A DNA stretch of 64,000 nucleotides from Pseudomonadota bacterium (GTDB lineage: Bacteria; Pseudomonadota; Alphaproteobacteria; UBA2136; UBA6156). Position 1 is the first letter of the stretch. Each line of letters starts with the position of its first letter. The stretch is from NCBI GenBank assembly GCA_016125035.1, contig WGMN01000011.1, forward strand, positions 1 through 64,000. Direction: 5' to 3'. Shown here in pieces: positions 25,154 to 35,558 of this stretch. A program made the position numbers and the translations under genes. The notes under the pieces were generated by a model. That model saw only the letters and a program-made list of their open reading frames with translations, made no database searches and was not told the origin of the DNA.

Positions 25154-26124
25154 GACAACGGCTCGTCTGGCTCATACTCTTCATCCTGGCGGCGGGGCAG
25201 GCGCACGCGGTGTGCCTCAACCTCAGCATCATCAATATCACCGGCGGGCAGGTGTTCACCGGCTCTGGCGGCGGCTACCAACCATATGATACCTCCGAGT
25301 ACCTCAAAACCGTCAGCTTCGATGTCCAGGCCCAGGTCAGCATTGCCGCCTGCCCGTATTTTGTGGTGCTTCGCACGGGGCAATCAGGCAGCGCCTCGGC
25401 CCGAGAGCTCTGGCGCGGAAGCAGCGCCAACAAACTCAACTACCAGGCTTATATCGACTCTACTAAAGCCAATATCCTGCGCGACTCCGCCACCGCCAAC
25501 ACCAGCACCGCCATCACCGGCAACTTCGCGGTGCTGGGCGGCACCCAAACCAACCACCACAGCTTTGTGTGGACTGTCCCGGCAGGGCAGGTGGCAGCCG
25601 CCAACGCCAGCCCTTATGCCGACAACGGCGTGGTGCTGGAAGTATGGGAAGGGGTGCTCGGCTTGCTGCCTGTGCTGCGTAACACCGCCACGCTTAATTT
25701 CTCCACCACGGTGCTTAGCAGTGTCGATGTCGCGGTGGTCGGCACTGGTAGCCCCTTTGCCATCGGCAGCACATCGCGCAACGTCAACTTCGGCACCGCC
25801 AGCAGCGGGGCCCAGCAAAACTTCGATCTCTCCATCCGCAGCAATGACGGCTACCAAATTTCCATGCAGTCGGCCAACGGGCAAAAGCTCAAGCACAGCA
25901 TCAGTTCGGTCTCCACCACCATCCCCTACACCATCACCGTCAGCGGCACGTCGCAAAACCTTTCCTCCGGCGGGGCGGTCACCGTGGCCACCAGCGCCAG
26001 CGGCGCCACCACGCCGGCCATCGGCACTAATATTCCTGTGCGCGTCACCTTGGGCACTCTTAGCGGCGCGGAAACGTCGGGTAATTATAACGATACCCTC
26101 AGCCTCTCCATCACCGCCCACTAA
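25150..26124 (+). CDS. Two-domain spore coat U tip subunit (CsuE-like)
   Basis: 324 aa. Signal peptide MRQRLVWLILFILAAGQAHA, then two Csu-type Ig-like domains (~20-180 and ~190-324). The second shows NVNFGTASSGAQQNFDLSIRS and ends NYNDTLSLSITAH, as in pilin domains. The two-domain layout and last position in the operon fit the tip adhesin of archaic pili. It overlaps the usher by 4 bases. Confidence 0.82.
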   Translation: MRQRLVWLILFILAAGQAHAVCLNLSIINITGGQVFTGSGGGYQPYDTSEYLKTVSFDVQAQVSIAACPYFVVLRTGQSGSASARELWRGSSANKLNYQAYIDSTKANILRDSATANTSTAITGNFAVLGGTQTNHHSFVWTVPAGQVAAANASPYADNGVVLEVWEGVLGLLPVLRNTATLNFSTTVLSSVDVAVVGTGSPFAIGSTSRNVNFGTASSGAQQNFDLSIRSNDGYQISMQSANGQKLKHSISSVSTTIPYTITVSGTSQNLSSGGAVTVATSASGATTPAIGTNIPVRVTLGTLSGAETSGNYNDTLSLSITAH

Positions 26125-26199
26125 GGCCAGTGCCGATGATGAACAAATCTCGCAATTTCTTGCCTCCGCCGCTGTTCCCCTGTATTTGCAAGAGTAAGT

Positions 26200-26275
26200 G
26201 GGCGAGTAGCTCAGCGGTTAGAGCAGGGCACTCATAATGCCTTGGTCGCTGGTTCGATCCCAGCCTCGCCCACCA
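26200..26275 (+). tRNA. tRNA-Ile2 (CAT anticodon, lysidine type)
   Basis: Full cloverleaf of 76 bases: acceptor GGGCGAG/CTCGCCC, D-arm AGCTCAGCGGTTAGAGC, anticodon stem GGGCA-CTCATAA-TGCCT, T-arm GCTGG-TTCGATC-CCAGC, encoded CCA. The anticodon is CAT. GACTCATAATC-like context with TTGGTCGCTGGTTC resembles E. coli tRNA-Ile2 rather than elongator Met. Identity as Ile2 is therefore favoured but not certain. Confidence 0.85.
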
Positions 26276-27397
26276 CTACCCCCGCCGCCAGCGCCCATCT
26301 GCCTCACGCGCGGCATGGCCGTCCAACTCCAGCTCACCCAAGATCGCTCCCACCGCAGCGCCGTCCAGCCCCGTCTGCCGCACCAGTTCGTCAAACCCCA
26401 CCGGCACATTGCCCAGCAATGCAAAAACAATTTTCTTTGCGTCCTGTTCGGGCGCGTCCATGCTCTCTGCCATCTCTTCGGGCAGAGCCACTTCGTCCAG
26501 GTCAAACAGGTTTTCCTGCTGCACGGCACGCTTCACATAGGGGGCAGGGGTGGCGGGCATTTGGTTGATGATATCTCTCGCGGTCTCCACCAGCGCCGCA
26601 CCGTTCTTCAACAGCCAGTTGGGCCCGCCGCTGCGCAATTCTCCCGGGCTGCCGGGCACGGCCCACACCTCGCGGCCGTAGTTCAGCGCGCACTCTGCGG
26701 TAATCAGGCTGCCGGAATGCCTACCCGCCTCGCTCACCACCACGCCCACCGCCAACCCGGCAATGATGCGGTTGCGCCGGGGGAAAAGCTGCGCGGTCGG
26801 CGCCATGCCAAAAGCCTGCTCACTCACCACACAGCCGTTCTTGATGATCTTCTCGCGCAGCGCGGCGTTTTCGGGGGGGTAGATGTGGTTCACTCCGCCA
26901 GCCACTACTGCCACGGTCTTGCCGCCGCCGTTAAGCGCACCTTCATGCGCCACGGTGTCAATGCCGCGCGCCAGGCCGCTGGTCACCACCACGCCTGCAT
27001 GCGCCAGGTCTTCTGCCAGCGTGCGGCTCCATGCCAGGCCGGCGGCACTGGCGCTGCGGTTACCCACCATTGCCACCTGGCGCTCTTTTAATAAGGTGGC
27101 ATCTCCCAACCCGCTCAATACCAGCGGCGCGTCAGGAAGCTCTGCCAACTGCGCGGGGTAATCCTCTTCCCCCCACAACAGCATCCATCCTCCCGCAGCG
27201 TGCAGCAGCTCAAGCTCTTTCTTCAGCAACGCTTCGTCGCATAAAGGGGTTTTGCCAAAGGGGGTGTTTTCCCATGCCGCCACAATTTGCAGCGCGCTGC
27301 CGTGGCGTATAAGCAGTTTGCGGTAGCCCACGGGGCCCACGCCGGTGGTGCGCGCCAGGCGCAGGTGTGCCATCCGTTGGGCATTCATTGTTTGCAT
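26276..27397 (-). CDS. dprA: DNA processing protein DprA
   Basis: 373 aa. A central Rossmann-like domain with VAMVGNRSASAAGL (~109-122), VVTSGLARGIDTVAHEGAL, ISEYSP-like FPRRNRIIAGL and HSGSLITAECAL. The C-terminal winged helix is LLGNVPVGFDELVRQTGLDGAAVGAIL. It protects incoming ssDNA and loads RecA during natural transformation. The stop codon begins at the base right after the CCA end of the convergent tRNA, so the gene has no room for its own terminator. Confidence 0.95.
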   Translation of the reverse strand: MQTMNAQRMAHLRLARTTGVGPVGYRKLLIRHGSALQIVAAWENTPFGKTPLCDEALLKKELELLHAAGGWMLLWGEEDYPAQLAELPDAPLVLSGLGDATLLKERQVAMVGNRSASAAGLAWSRTLAEDLAHAGVVVTSGLARGIDTVAHEGALNGGGKTVAVVAGGVNHIYPPENAALREKIIKNGCVVSEQAFGMAPTAQLFPRRNRIIAGLAVGVVVSEAGRHSGSLITAECALNYGREVWAVPGSPGELRSGGPNWLLKNGAALVETARDIINQMPATPAPYVKRAVQQENLFDLDEVALPEEMAESMDAPEQDAKKIVFALLGNVPVGFDELVRQTGLDGAAVGAILGELELDGHAAREADGRWRRG

Positions 27398-27713
27398 CCG
27401 CGCACCTCCAAACCCGCATGTTCCTGCGCGTTATAACACACCACGCGCACGCACGGCATGCATAAAATCCCCTTAACAAAAGCATCCACGCGCGCAAACA
27501 TGCTTTCCAATCTGGCAGTTCGCATGCGCTCTTTGCAATGCCAAAAACCGCGCTTTTGCAAAGGAAATCCACACTTTGCACCACCCAAAAAATCGTAAAA
27601 ATGTCACACCCACTCCTTACCAATGCGTGCGTTTTCATCATGCACTCTTCACCAAAGCGCCCACGCGTGTAACATCACTTACAACAACACACGCTCAAGG
27701 AGTCGTCTAACGC
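27398..27713. other. Intergenic region between dprA and the ParA-like gene
   Basis: Must hold two divergent promoters. A GTTATAAC palindrome lies near 27430, and several gcgcgc/catgc words occur, but no convincing -35/-10 pair, RNA gene or repeat array is seen. An aaggag sits 12 bases before the ParA-like start. Confidence 0.4.
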
Positions 27714-28637
27714 ATGTCCGCTTATGTCATCACCATCGCCCAGCAAAAAGGCGGCGTCGGCAAGTCCACGCTGGCCGCTCACCTGGCAGTGGCGTTTGCG
27801 CAAGCGGGTTACTCCACCATGCTGTTCGATACCGACCCCCAAGGCACCTGCACGCACTGGCACGCCCAGCGCAAAAAGGATGACATCGGCCTCATCGCCA
27901 CTTCCGGCTGGAGGCTGACGCGCGACCTCTCCATGGCGCGCGAAGCCAACGACATCATTATCATCGATACCCCTCCGCACGCCGAGATGGATATTAAAGT
28001 CTCCGTCCGTGCCGCCGATATGGTCATCGTCCCCATCCAACCCTCCCCGGCCGACGTCTGGGCGGTGAAGGAAACCTTCAACACCATCAGCGGCGAGTCC
28101 CGCAACTGCATGGTGGTGATGAACCGCGTGGTTCACCGCGCCAACATCACGGCTGAAGTTCGTCAAAAGTTGCAAATGCTCGATATTCCGGTGGCCGAGG
28201 TAGAACTCGGCAACCGCGTCCTGTTTGCCGCCAGCATGGAAAGTGGTCTCACCGTGCTGGACGGTTTTGCCAATCCTGCACAGGTTGAGATTACCAACCT
28301 CGTTCGCAGTATTGCCGCAAAAATCGGCCTCGCCTTCCGCGGCCGGTCCAGCGCTGGTGCATCAAAGAGTGATGCCGGCGAGGTGAGCACCTCCTCCTCC
28401 AACCAAACAGGGACTACAGACATGGTAGTTAAGAAGAAAAAGGCCGTTGCCAAGAAGCCGGCGGCCAAGAAGAAGGTTGCCGCCAAAAAGCCGGCCGCCA
28501 AAAAGACCGTGAAGAAGAAGGCCGCCCCCAAAAAGGCTGCCCCGAAAAAGGCCAAAAAGAAGGCCAAACCTAGCAAGGCCCAGCTCGTCATCGTCGAAGA
28601 TACAGGCCAGGGCCTTAAGCAAGAGAAGGCTGCCTAG
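27714..28637 (+). CDS. ParA-family ATPase with histone H1-like C-terminal tail
   Basis: 307 aa. Deviant Walker A QQKGGVGKSTLA (~10-21), Walker A' FDTDPQG (~38-44) and Walker B IIIIDTPPH (~84-92) place residues 1-210 in the ParA/Soj ATPase family. After a Ser/Gly linker (~211-235) comes a ~60-residue Lys/Ala/Pro tail built from KKPAAKK and KKAAPKK repeats, like eukaryotic H1 and bacterial H1-like proteins, closing with QLVIVEDTGQG. The tail is in frame and an internal ATG before it lacks a ribosome site, so one fused protein is likely. No parB or parS is adjacent. Role probably in DNA-linked positioning; inferred. Confidence 0.85.
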   Translation: MSAYVITIAQQKGGVGKSTLAAHLAVAFAQAGYSTMLFDTDPQGTCTHWHAQRKKDDIGLIATSGWRLTRDLSMAREANDIIIIDTPPHAEMDIKVSVRAADMVIVPIQPSPADVWAVKETFNTISGESRNCMVVMNRVVHRANITAEVRQKLQMLDIPVAEVELGNRVLFAASMESGLTVLDGFANPAQVEITNLVRSIAAKIGLAFRGRSSAGASKSDAGEVSTSSSNQTGTTDMVVKKKKAVAKKPAAKKKVAAKKPAAKKTVKKKAAPKKAAPKKAKKKAKPSKAQLVIVEDTGQGLKQEKAA

Positions 28638-28669
28638 CCGCGCAAGCGCCCAGGTACATTCTCTTACAC

Positions 28670-28705
28670 CCGCCCTCCCTTTAAGGGGGCGGTTTTGTTT
28701 TTTTT
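28670..28705 (+). terminator. Rho-independent terminator after the ParA-like gene
   Basis: CCGCCCTCCCTTTAAGGGGGCGG folds into a GC-rich hairpin followed at once by ttttgtttttttt, a textbook intrinsic terminator. Confidence 0.9.
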
Positions 28706-28775
28706 CATCACCTAAGGCTGGTTCTCTGCGGCACTTTTTGTTGCGGTATGCACATAAACCCCCTAATCTTCGGCC

Positions 28776-29555
28776 ATGAAATCATACGTGCAAAGGTATC
28801 TGGTGCCGCTCACAGCGGCGGTTTTGGTGGGGGCGGCCCTGGTGCTTGCGGCCTCTCCGCTGGTGGGCATCGCGGTTACTCTTATCGGGGTTTTGGGCCT
28901 GGCCTACCTTACCGCGCAGTCCGACGCTGCGTTCATCAACCAGATGCGCCAATCGGCAGAAAAGATCGAAAGCGGCATCCTGCCCGAGCCCCTGGCCACC
29001 AAACGGGTGGATGAGCTCGGCACTCTTGCCGCCGCCATCAACCGCCTGGGCCGGCATGACAAAGCCACCCAGCAAGCCAACTCCGATCCTCTCACCGGCC
29101 TGGCCAACCGCCGCGGTGTGCTGCAAAAGCTCGATAACGCCTTCAAGCGCAACCAGCCGCTCACCCTGTTCTACCTCGACCTCGATAAATTCAAACCGGT
29201 GAATGACCAATACGGGCACGAAGCCGGCGACGCGGTGCTGAAGAAGGTGGCCGAACTGTTCACCGCCTGCGTGCGCGAGAACGACACCGTCGCCCGCCTG
29301 GGCGGCGATGAATTCCTCATCGTCTTCTACGGCCTCACCGACCGCACTCTTATCGAGGAACGCGCCAAAAAGATCCTCGAGGTCATCAACGAACCCATCT
29401 GGGTGAACGATGTCCGCGTTAAACTCGGCTGCTCCATCGGCATCACCGTCGCCCCGGCAGATGGCGCCTCGGTGGAGGCGCTGATGCAGGCGGCGGACGA
29501 AACCATGTACGCGGTCAAAAAAGCCGGCCGCAACGCCTACAAATTCTACTCATAA
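28776..29555 (+). CDS. Diguanylate cyclase (GGDEF)
   Basis: 259 aa. Two N-terminal membrane helices (~10-28 and ~30-46), a short HAMP-like/coiled segment, then a GGDEF domain: DPLTGLANRRG (~102), LDLDKFKPVND, and ARLGGDEFLIVF (active loop ~176-180). An inhibitory RxxD (REND) lies five residues before GGDEF, so product inhibition by c-di-GMP is expected. No EAL domain. The active-site residues look intact, so it should make c-di-GMP from two GTP. Confidence 0.92.
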   Translation: MKSYVQRYLVPLTAAVLVGAALVLAASPLVGIAVTLIGVLGLAYLTAQSDAAFINQMRQSAEKIESGILPEPLATKRVDELGTLAAAINRLGRHDKATQQANSDPLTGLANRRGVLQKLDNAFKRNQPLTLFYLDLDKFKPVNDQYGHEAGDAVLKKVAELFTACVRENDTVARLGGDEFLIVFYGLTDRTLIEERAKKILEVINEPIWVNDVRVKLGCSIGITVAPADGASVEALMQAADETMYAVKKAGRNAYKFYS

Positions 29556-29558
29556 GCC

Positions 29559-30563
29559 GTGGCCAAACGCCTTGCAAAGCAGCCCGCGCCGCGCGGGCGA
29601 ACAACCTCCCCAACCGCCCTTTGGTGCTACACGCTCGGCCTGGTCGCGGCGCTCTCCATCTCCGCCGCACTTCTCATGGCCGTGGCCGAGCCTCCGCTCT
29701 CGCCGCAAACACCGCCCTGGCTGCTGCTGTCTTCGCACGCGGTGCTGCCGTTGCTGGCCATGTTTGCCGCCGCCATGTCTTTTTCGTGGGCGTCGCTGCG
29801 CCGCCCAAGCCTGGTGCCGCACGCCTGGTACCTCACCTTGGGCGCCACCGGCCTGGCGGGCGGCATCCTCATTCTCATCCCTTATGAAATGACAAAGGTG
29901 CTGTCCGCACCGCACGTCGGCCTGTCCAACCTCTATCAGGTCAGCATCTTCACGCTGCTGGTCACCGGCACGCTGGCTTTGGGGTTTGATCGCACCGGCG
30001 CTCCCGGCAAGCTGCTGCCGTTCACCACGCCCATCCTCACCGCCGCCGCCGCCTTTGCCTTGTGGCTCACCCGCGTCGGCGCCGCCACGCCGTCCGAGCT
30101 TGTCCCCGCCCTGCAAAACGCCATCCTGCCATTGCACGTGGCGGCCAACTTCGTCGGCTACGGTTGCTTTGCCATCGCGGCGGCGGCGGCGGCGCTGCTC
30201 GTACGCGCCCGTGCAGATAAACTTCACCGCCGCAGCAACCTGCCGCCGGTCGCCCAGCTCGAGGTGCTGGCCCACCGCGCGGTGTCACTGGGCTTTCCGG
30301 TGTTCTCCCTGGCCATCCTGCTCGGCTCGCTGTGGGCCTACCAGGCCTGGGGCGGCTACTGGAGCTGGGACCCTAAAGAGACTTGGGCCCTCATCGTCTG
30401 GCTCATCTACGCCGCCTACCTGCACGCGCGGCCCACTTGGCGCGGCCGCCCGGCCTTTCTGGCCTGGTGGCTGCTGGCGGGTTTTGGCGCCACGCTGTTT
30501 TGCTATATCGGCGTCAATATGTTCTTGTCGGGGCTGCACAGTTACGGCACTCTAGCGCAATGA
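29559..30563 (+). CDS. CcsA-like cytochrome c assembly / heme-handling membrane protein
   Basis: 334 aa, about eight transmembrane helices. WGGYWSWDPKETW (~264-276) is the WWD heme-binding signature of CcsA/CcmC/CcmF proteins, and His residues flank it as expected (LPLHVAANFVGYG; HSYG near the C-terminus). Size and layout fit CcsA of system II. A ResB/CcsB partner is not in view. Its GTG start lies 3 bases after the cyclase stop and its end overlaps bamD by 4 bases. Confidence 0.85.
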   Translation: MAKRLAKQPAPRGRTTSPTALWCYTLGLVAALSISAALLMAVAEPPLSPQTPPWLLLSSHAVLPLLAMFAAAMSFSWASLRRPSLVPHAWYLTLGATGLAGGILILIPYEMTKVLSAPHVGLSNLYQVSIFTLLVTGTLALGFDRTGAPGKLLPFTTPILTAAAAFALWLTRVGAATPSELVPALQNAILPLHVAANFVGYGCFAIAAAAAALLVRARADKLHRRSNLPPVAQLEVLAHRAVSLGFPVFSLAILLGSLWAYQAWGGYWSWDPKETWALIVWLIYAAYLHARPTWRGRPAFLAWWLLAGFGATLFCYIGVNMFLSGLHSYGTLAQ

Positions 30564-31384
30564 AATCCGGCGCCTCCAAAAACAAAATCGCCCTGGCTCT
30601 GCTCCCGCTGCTGCTTGCTGCCTGCGGTACAGCTAAGGAGGAGGGCGACCTCACCGGCACCGTCTCCAGCCTGTACAATGACGGTCTCACCCAGGTGCAA
30701 GGCAAAAAGTACGCCAAGGCCGTGCACACGTTCGACGAACTGGAGCGCCAGTATCCCTACTCCGGCTGGGCCACGCGCGGGCAGATCCTCTCGGCCTACG
30801 CGCAAATGCAAAACGGCGACTATGAAGAATCCATCGTCACCATCGATCGCTTCATCAAAATGCACCCGGGCCACCCCAACCTCGACTACATGTACTACTT
30901 GAAGGGCCTCAACCACTTCGAGCGCCTTAAGGATGTCGCCCGCGACCAGGGCCAAACGCACGACGCCCTCGACGCCTTCCAGGAGGTGGTCAACCGCTTC
31001 CCCGATAGCATCTACGCGCGTGACTCCCGCCTTAAAATCACCCTGTGCATCGACCACCTTGCCGGTAAGGAAATGGTGGTGGGCCGCTATTATGAGGGGC
31101 AAAAGCAATACCTCTCCGCCATCAACCGCTTCCGCGCAGTGGTCAAAGATTACCAAACCTCCACCCAAACGCCGGAAGCCCTCTACCGCATGACGGAATC
31201 CTACCTGGCCCTGGGGGTCACCGACGAAGCCACCCGCGCCGCCGCCATCCTGGGCTACAACTACCCGGGCTCCGACTGGTACAAAAAAGCCTACCACCTG
31301 CTCACCCAGGCGCACCTGGCGCCTGCCGGCCAAGAGCAAAGCTGGGCCAAAAAACTTGCCAAAGGCTTCAAAGACCTGTTCTAG
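30560..31384 (+). CDS. bamD: Outer membrane assembly lipoprotein BamD
   Basis: 274 aa lipoprotein. Signal ending LLLAAC with lipidated Cys22, then TPR-like repeats (LYNDGLTQVQGKKYAKAVHTFDELERQYPYSGWA; DALDAFQEVVNRFPDS). It works with BamA in inserting beta-barrel proteins, which here would include the fimbrial usher. The ATG overlaps the stop of the ccsA-like gene (ATGA). A strong terminator follows. Confidence 0.93.
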   Translation: MKSGASKNKIALALLPLLLAACGTAKEEGDLTGTVSSLYNDGLTQVQGKKYAKAVHTFDELERQYPYSGWATRGQILSAYAQMQNGDYEESIVTIDRFIKMHPGHPNLDYMYYLKGLNHFERLKDVARDQGQTHDALDAFQEVVNRFPDSIYARDSRLKITLCIDHLAGKEMVVGRYYEGQKQYLSAINRFRAVVKDYQTSTQTPEALYRMTESYLALGVTDEATRAAAILGYNYPGSDWYKKAYHLLTQAHLAPAGQEQSWAKKLAKGFKDLF

Positions 31385-31397
31385 AGAATCTCCAGAC

Positions 31398-31433
31398 AAA
31401 ATCCGGCCACCCCTGAAGGAATGGCCGGATTTT
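31398..31433. terminator. Bidirectional terminator bamD / secreted protein
   Basis: AAAATCCGGCCA and TGGCCGGATTTT form a 12-bp stem with a 12-base loop, extended outside by GACAAAATCC / GGATTTTcTTTGTC pairing. A-rich 5' and T-rich 3' flanks let it work on both strands, between convergent genes. Confidence 0.85.
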
Positions 31434-31454
31434 CTTTGTCGGAGCCTGTCTGGC

Positions 31455-32303
31455 TCAATGCAGCAGCCAGTAAGGTATCAGTTCTTCTGCATCGGGGCGT
31501 CCCTGTGCAAAAGCCTCGCAGGCAGGCTTGGCATCCTCGGCCAGCCCCTTGAGGTACTTTGGTATTTCCACATAGGCGGGGCTCTTTTCCAAAAGGGCCG
31601 CTGCCGCCTCCCGCGCCTTGCAAAGGGGCGCAAGCAGGGGCTTTTTGGCTTTTTTCAAGGCCTGGAACTCCTGTGTGTAGTCCAACACCACCCTCCGCAG
31701 GCCAACGGCCGCAAGGTTCACTACTTTAGTGTCGGCGTTGCTTTCCAAAACAGCCAGCAGGTTTTTCTGGGCGTTGTCCAGGTCATGCAGGTTAATTTGG
31801 GTGGCTCCAAGCCACGCTCGCCACGTCGGTTTAGCGTCCGCCAACTTGGTGAAGTAAGGCAACGCTTCCTGGTAGTGGCCTGCATTGTAGCTGGCCTTTC
31901 CCGCCCCTTCCAAGCCTCTGGTCCAGTTGGGGGCTACCTTCAGCGTGGCCGTAAAGTTGGCCTTCATCCGCTCCCAGTATATCTCGCGCGAGGGCGCCGA
32001 CTTAAACGCCTCTTTCTGCTTGGCCGTCGCCTCCGGGGCGTCGTCATTGCCGTCCAGGATGTAGCTGTATCCGATGAACAGGCCAACCTCCCACTCCGCA
32101 TAGCGGGAAGGAATCTTGTCCAGCAGCCTGCTTATAACCAAAACCTTGCAGTTCTTACGCATTTCGGCACCCTGGCCGGGGTATTTCCCGTCCGGGCTGC
32201 AGGCATCGCCAAGGGTCTTGTTGGTGTTAGGAGAGGCCATGGCGGCAAAGGTGCCAAGGCCCAACAGCAGCGCCAAGGCGCAAACGGTCGCAAGTTTCCG
32301 CAT
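31455..32303 (-). CDS. Secreted hypothetical protein with TPR-like region (282 aa)
   Basis: Signal peptide MRKLATVCALALLLGLGTFAAMA, GGAGAG ribosome site. The mature part has two early cysteines (GDACSPDGK; RKNCKVL) and later ones (APLCKAREAA; KPACEAF), and helical repeats such as YNAGHYQEALPYFTKLADAKPTWRAWL that look like one TPR-type pair. No enzyme motif. The family is not recognised. It converges on bamD and is probably a periplasmic scaffold; that is inference only. Confidence 0.7.
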   Translation of the reverse strand: MRKLATVCALALLLGLGTFAAMASPNTNKTLGDACSPDGKYPGQGAEMRKNCKVLVISRLLDKIPSRYAEWEVGLFIGYSYILDGNDDAPEATAKQKEAFKSAPSREIYWERMKANFTATLKVAPNWTRGLEGAGKASYNAGHYQEALPYFTKLADAKPTWRAWLGATQINLHDLDNAQKNLLAVLESNADTKVVNLAAVGLRRVVLDYTQEFQALKKAKKPLLAPLCKAREAAAALLEKSPAYVEIPKYLKGLAEDAKPACEAFAQGRPDAEELIPYWLLH

Positions 32304-32401
32304 GGAAGTCTCTCCACGTGTTCAAAAAGCGGTGAATGGGAATGTCTCTTGCCTCCTTCCTAGCCAAAGCCTTTGCCGTAGTCAACATGAAATATCAATA
32401 G

Positions 32402-34537
<2,136 letters not shown>

Positions 34538-34546
34538 AGCGCAAAA

Positions 34547-34578
34547 GCGGGGCGCCGGAATTTCTCCCGGCGCCCCGC
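34547..34578. terminator. Terminator between ligA and cdsA
   Basis: GCGGGGCGCCGG pairs with CCGGCGCCCCGC (12 bp) around AATTTCTC. It is flanked by aaaa upstream and sits between convergent genes. No strong T-run downstream of ligA, so it may work better leftward for cdsA. Confidence 0.65.
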
Positions 34579-34583
34579 CCTCG

Positions 34584-35261
34584 TCACGTCAGCAGTGCGT
34601 ACAGCACCGCCATCACCGGCAGCACCGCAATGTGGCTGTCCAGCCGGTCGAACAACCCGCCGTGCCCCGGCAACAGCGTGCCAGAGTCCTTCACGCCCGC
34701 GCGGCGCTTCAGGTACGATTCAAACATATCGCCCGCCACGCCAACCGCCACAACCAGCCACACCGCCGGCAGCTTGGCGTACCATGCCAGTTGCGGCCAT
34801 GGCACCAGCAAGGCCACCACGCTGCACACCGCCATCGCGCCGATCAACCCTGCCCATGTCTTCTTGGGGCTGATGCTCGGCCACAGCTTCGGCCCGCCAA
34901 CGGCGCGGCCGCAAAAGTACGCCGCCACATCCGCCAGCACCGTCACGGCCACACCCGCCAGCACCCACTTCGGCGCAACAACCAGCAGGTAAACGGCAGA
35001 GAGGGAAGGCAGGCTGACAAGGTAAGTCCAGCCGCAGGCCATCCACATCTCCCCGTCGTCAACGGCGGTCTGCAGTTTGGGCCATTCCATCAACACGATG
35101 TAAACGCCGCCCCCGCAAATGGCTGCCGTCCAAAGCGAAATACCCATTCCCTGGTGCAGCCCTTCCATGTGTTGCCCCAGCAGCGCCAGCACCGCCAGCG
35201 CAAGGCCAATGTAGCAAGCGGTCCGCACGCGGACCCACGTATCTCCCAATGCTGCCTGCAT
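34584..35261 (-). CDS. cdsA: Phosphatidate cytidylyltransferase
   Basis: 225 aa with about seven hydrophobic segments. The C-terminal signature S.LKRR.GVKDSG.LLPGHGG..DR.DS (FESYLKRRAGVKDSG, then LLPGHGGLFDRLDS) is diagnostic of CDP-diacylglycerol synthase, which makes the precursor of all phospholipids at the inner membrane. VADVAAYFCGRAVGG and SPKKTWAGLIGA are also typical. Shorter than E. coli CdsA (285 aa) but within the alphaproteobacterial range. The usual neighbours (uppS, dxr, frr) are not here. Confidence 0.92.
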   Translation of the reverse strand: MQAALGDTWVRVRTACYIGLALAVLALLGQHMEGLHQGMGISLWTAAICGGGVYIVLMEWPKLQTAVDDGEMWMACGWTYLVSLPSLSAVYLLVVAPKWVLAGVAVTVLADVAAYFCGRAVGGPKLWPSISPKKTWAGLIGAMAVCSVVALLVPWPQLAWYAKLPAVWLVVAVGVAGDMFESYLKRRAGVKDSGTLLPGHGGLFDRLDSHIAVLPVMAVLYALLT

Positions 35262-35378
35262 GGGGTGTATCGGGCCGTTTGGCAGCCCGCCTCCCTGTAA
35301 GAGAAAATGTACCGAAAGTGCCCATTTCTAGGCCCAAACCCCCACCAGCGCAAGCCCGCCAGATAAAAGCCGCACAGG

Positions 35379-35507
35379 TCTTATTCGCTGGGGCGAGGCG
35401 GTTTTTGGTTTTTTCGCAGACGCGAGCACCGCAAGTGTACTTCTTCAGTACACGCGGAGCGCAGAGGCAAGAAAAGGCCAAAAAGCCACCGCCCCAGGAG
35501 AATAAGA
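35379..35507. repeat. Long imperfect inverted repeat (about 62-bp arms)
   Basis: The left arm (35379-35440, starting tcttattc and ending gtgtac) and right arm (35448-35507, starting gtacac and ending gaataaga) are imperfect reverse complements, with only ttcttca between. Matching blocks include TCTTATTC, CTGGGGCG, TTTTTGG, TTTTC and GTGTAC. It would form a ~130-nt hairpin or cruciform in the noncoding gap beyond cdsA. Function unknown: a noncoding RNA, a mobile palindrome or a stabiliser are possible. Confidence 0.75.
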
Positions 35508-35558
35508 AAACCCCCGCGGGCCTTTTTTGTTTGAGTGGGCCTCTTTATCGGGGGTTTT
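35507..35558 (+). terminator. Second hairpin with T-rich end
   Basis: AAAACCCCCG and CGGGGGTTTT form a 10-bp outer stem, with GGCC/GGCC inside. It follows the long inverted repeat directly and is followed by tagacgttttt, so it could terminate a transcript containing that hairpin. Confidence 0.5.

Noticed and set aside
27424-27440. GTTATAAC palindrome upstream of dprA as a third Zur site
   Set aside because: The half-sites are not TGTTAA/TTAACA and there is no 3-base spacer; short palindromes like this occur by chance.
28421-28637. Separate histone H1-like gene starting at the internal ATG
   Set aside because: It is in frame with the ATPase, with no stop codon and no convincing ribosome site before the ATG, so a fusion is the simpler reading; kept as an alternative to test.
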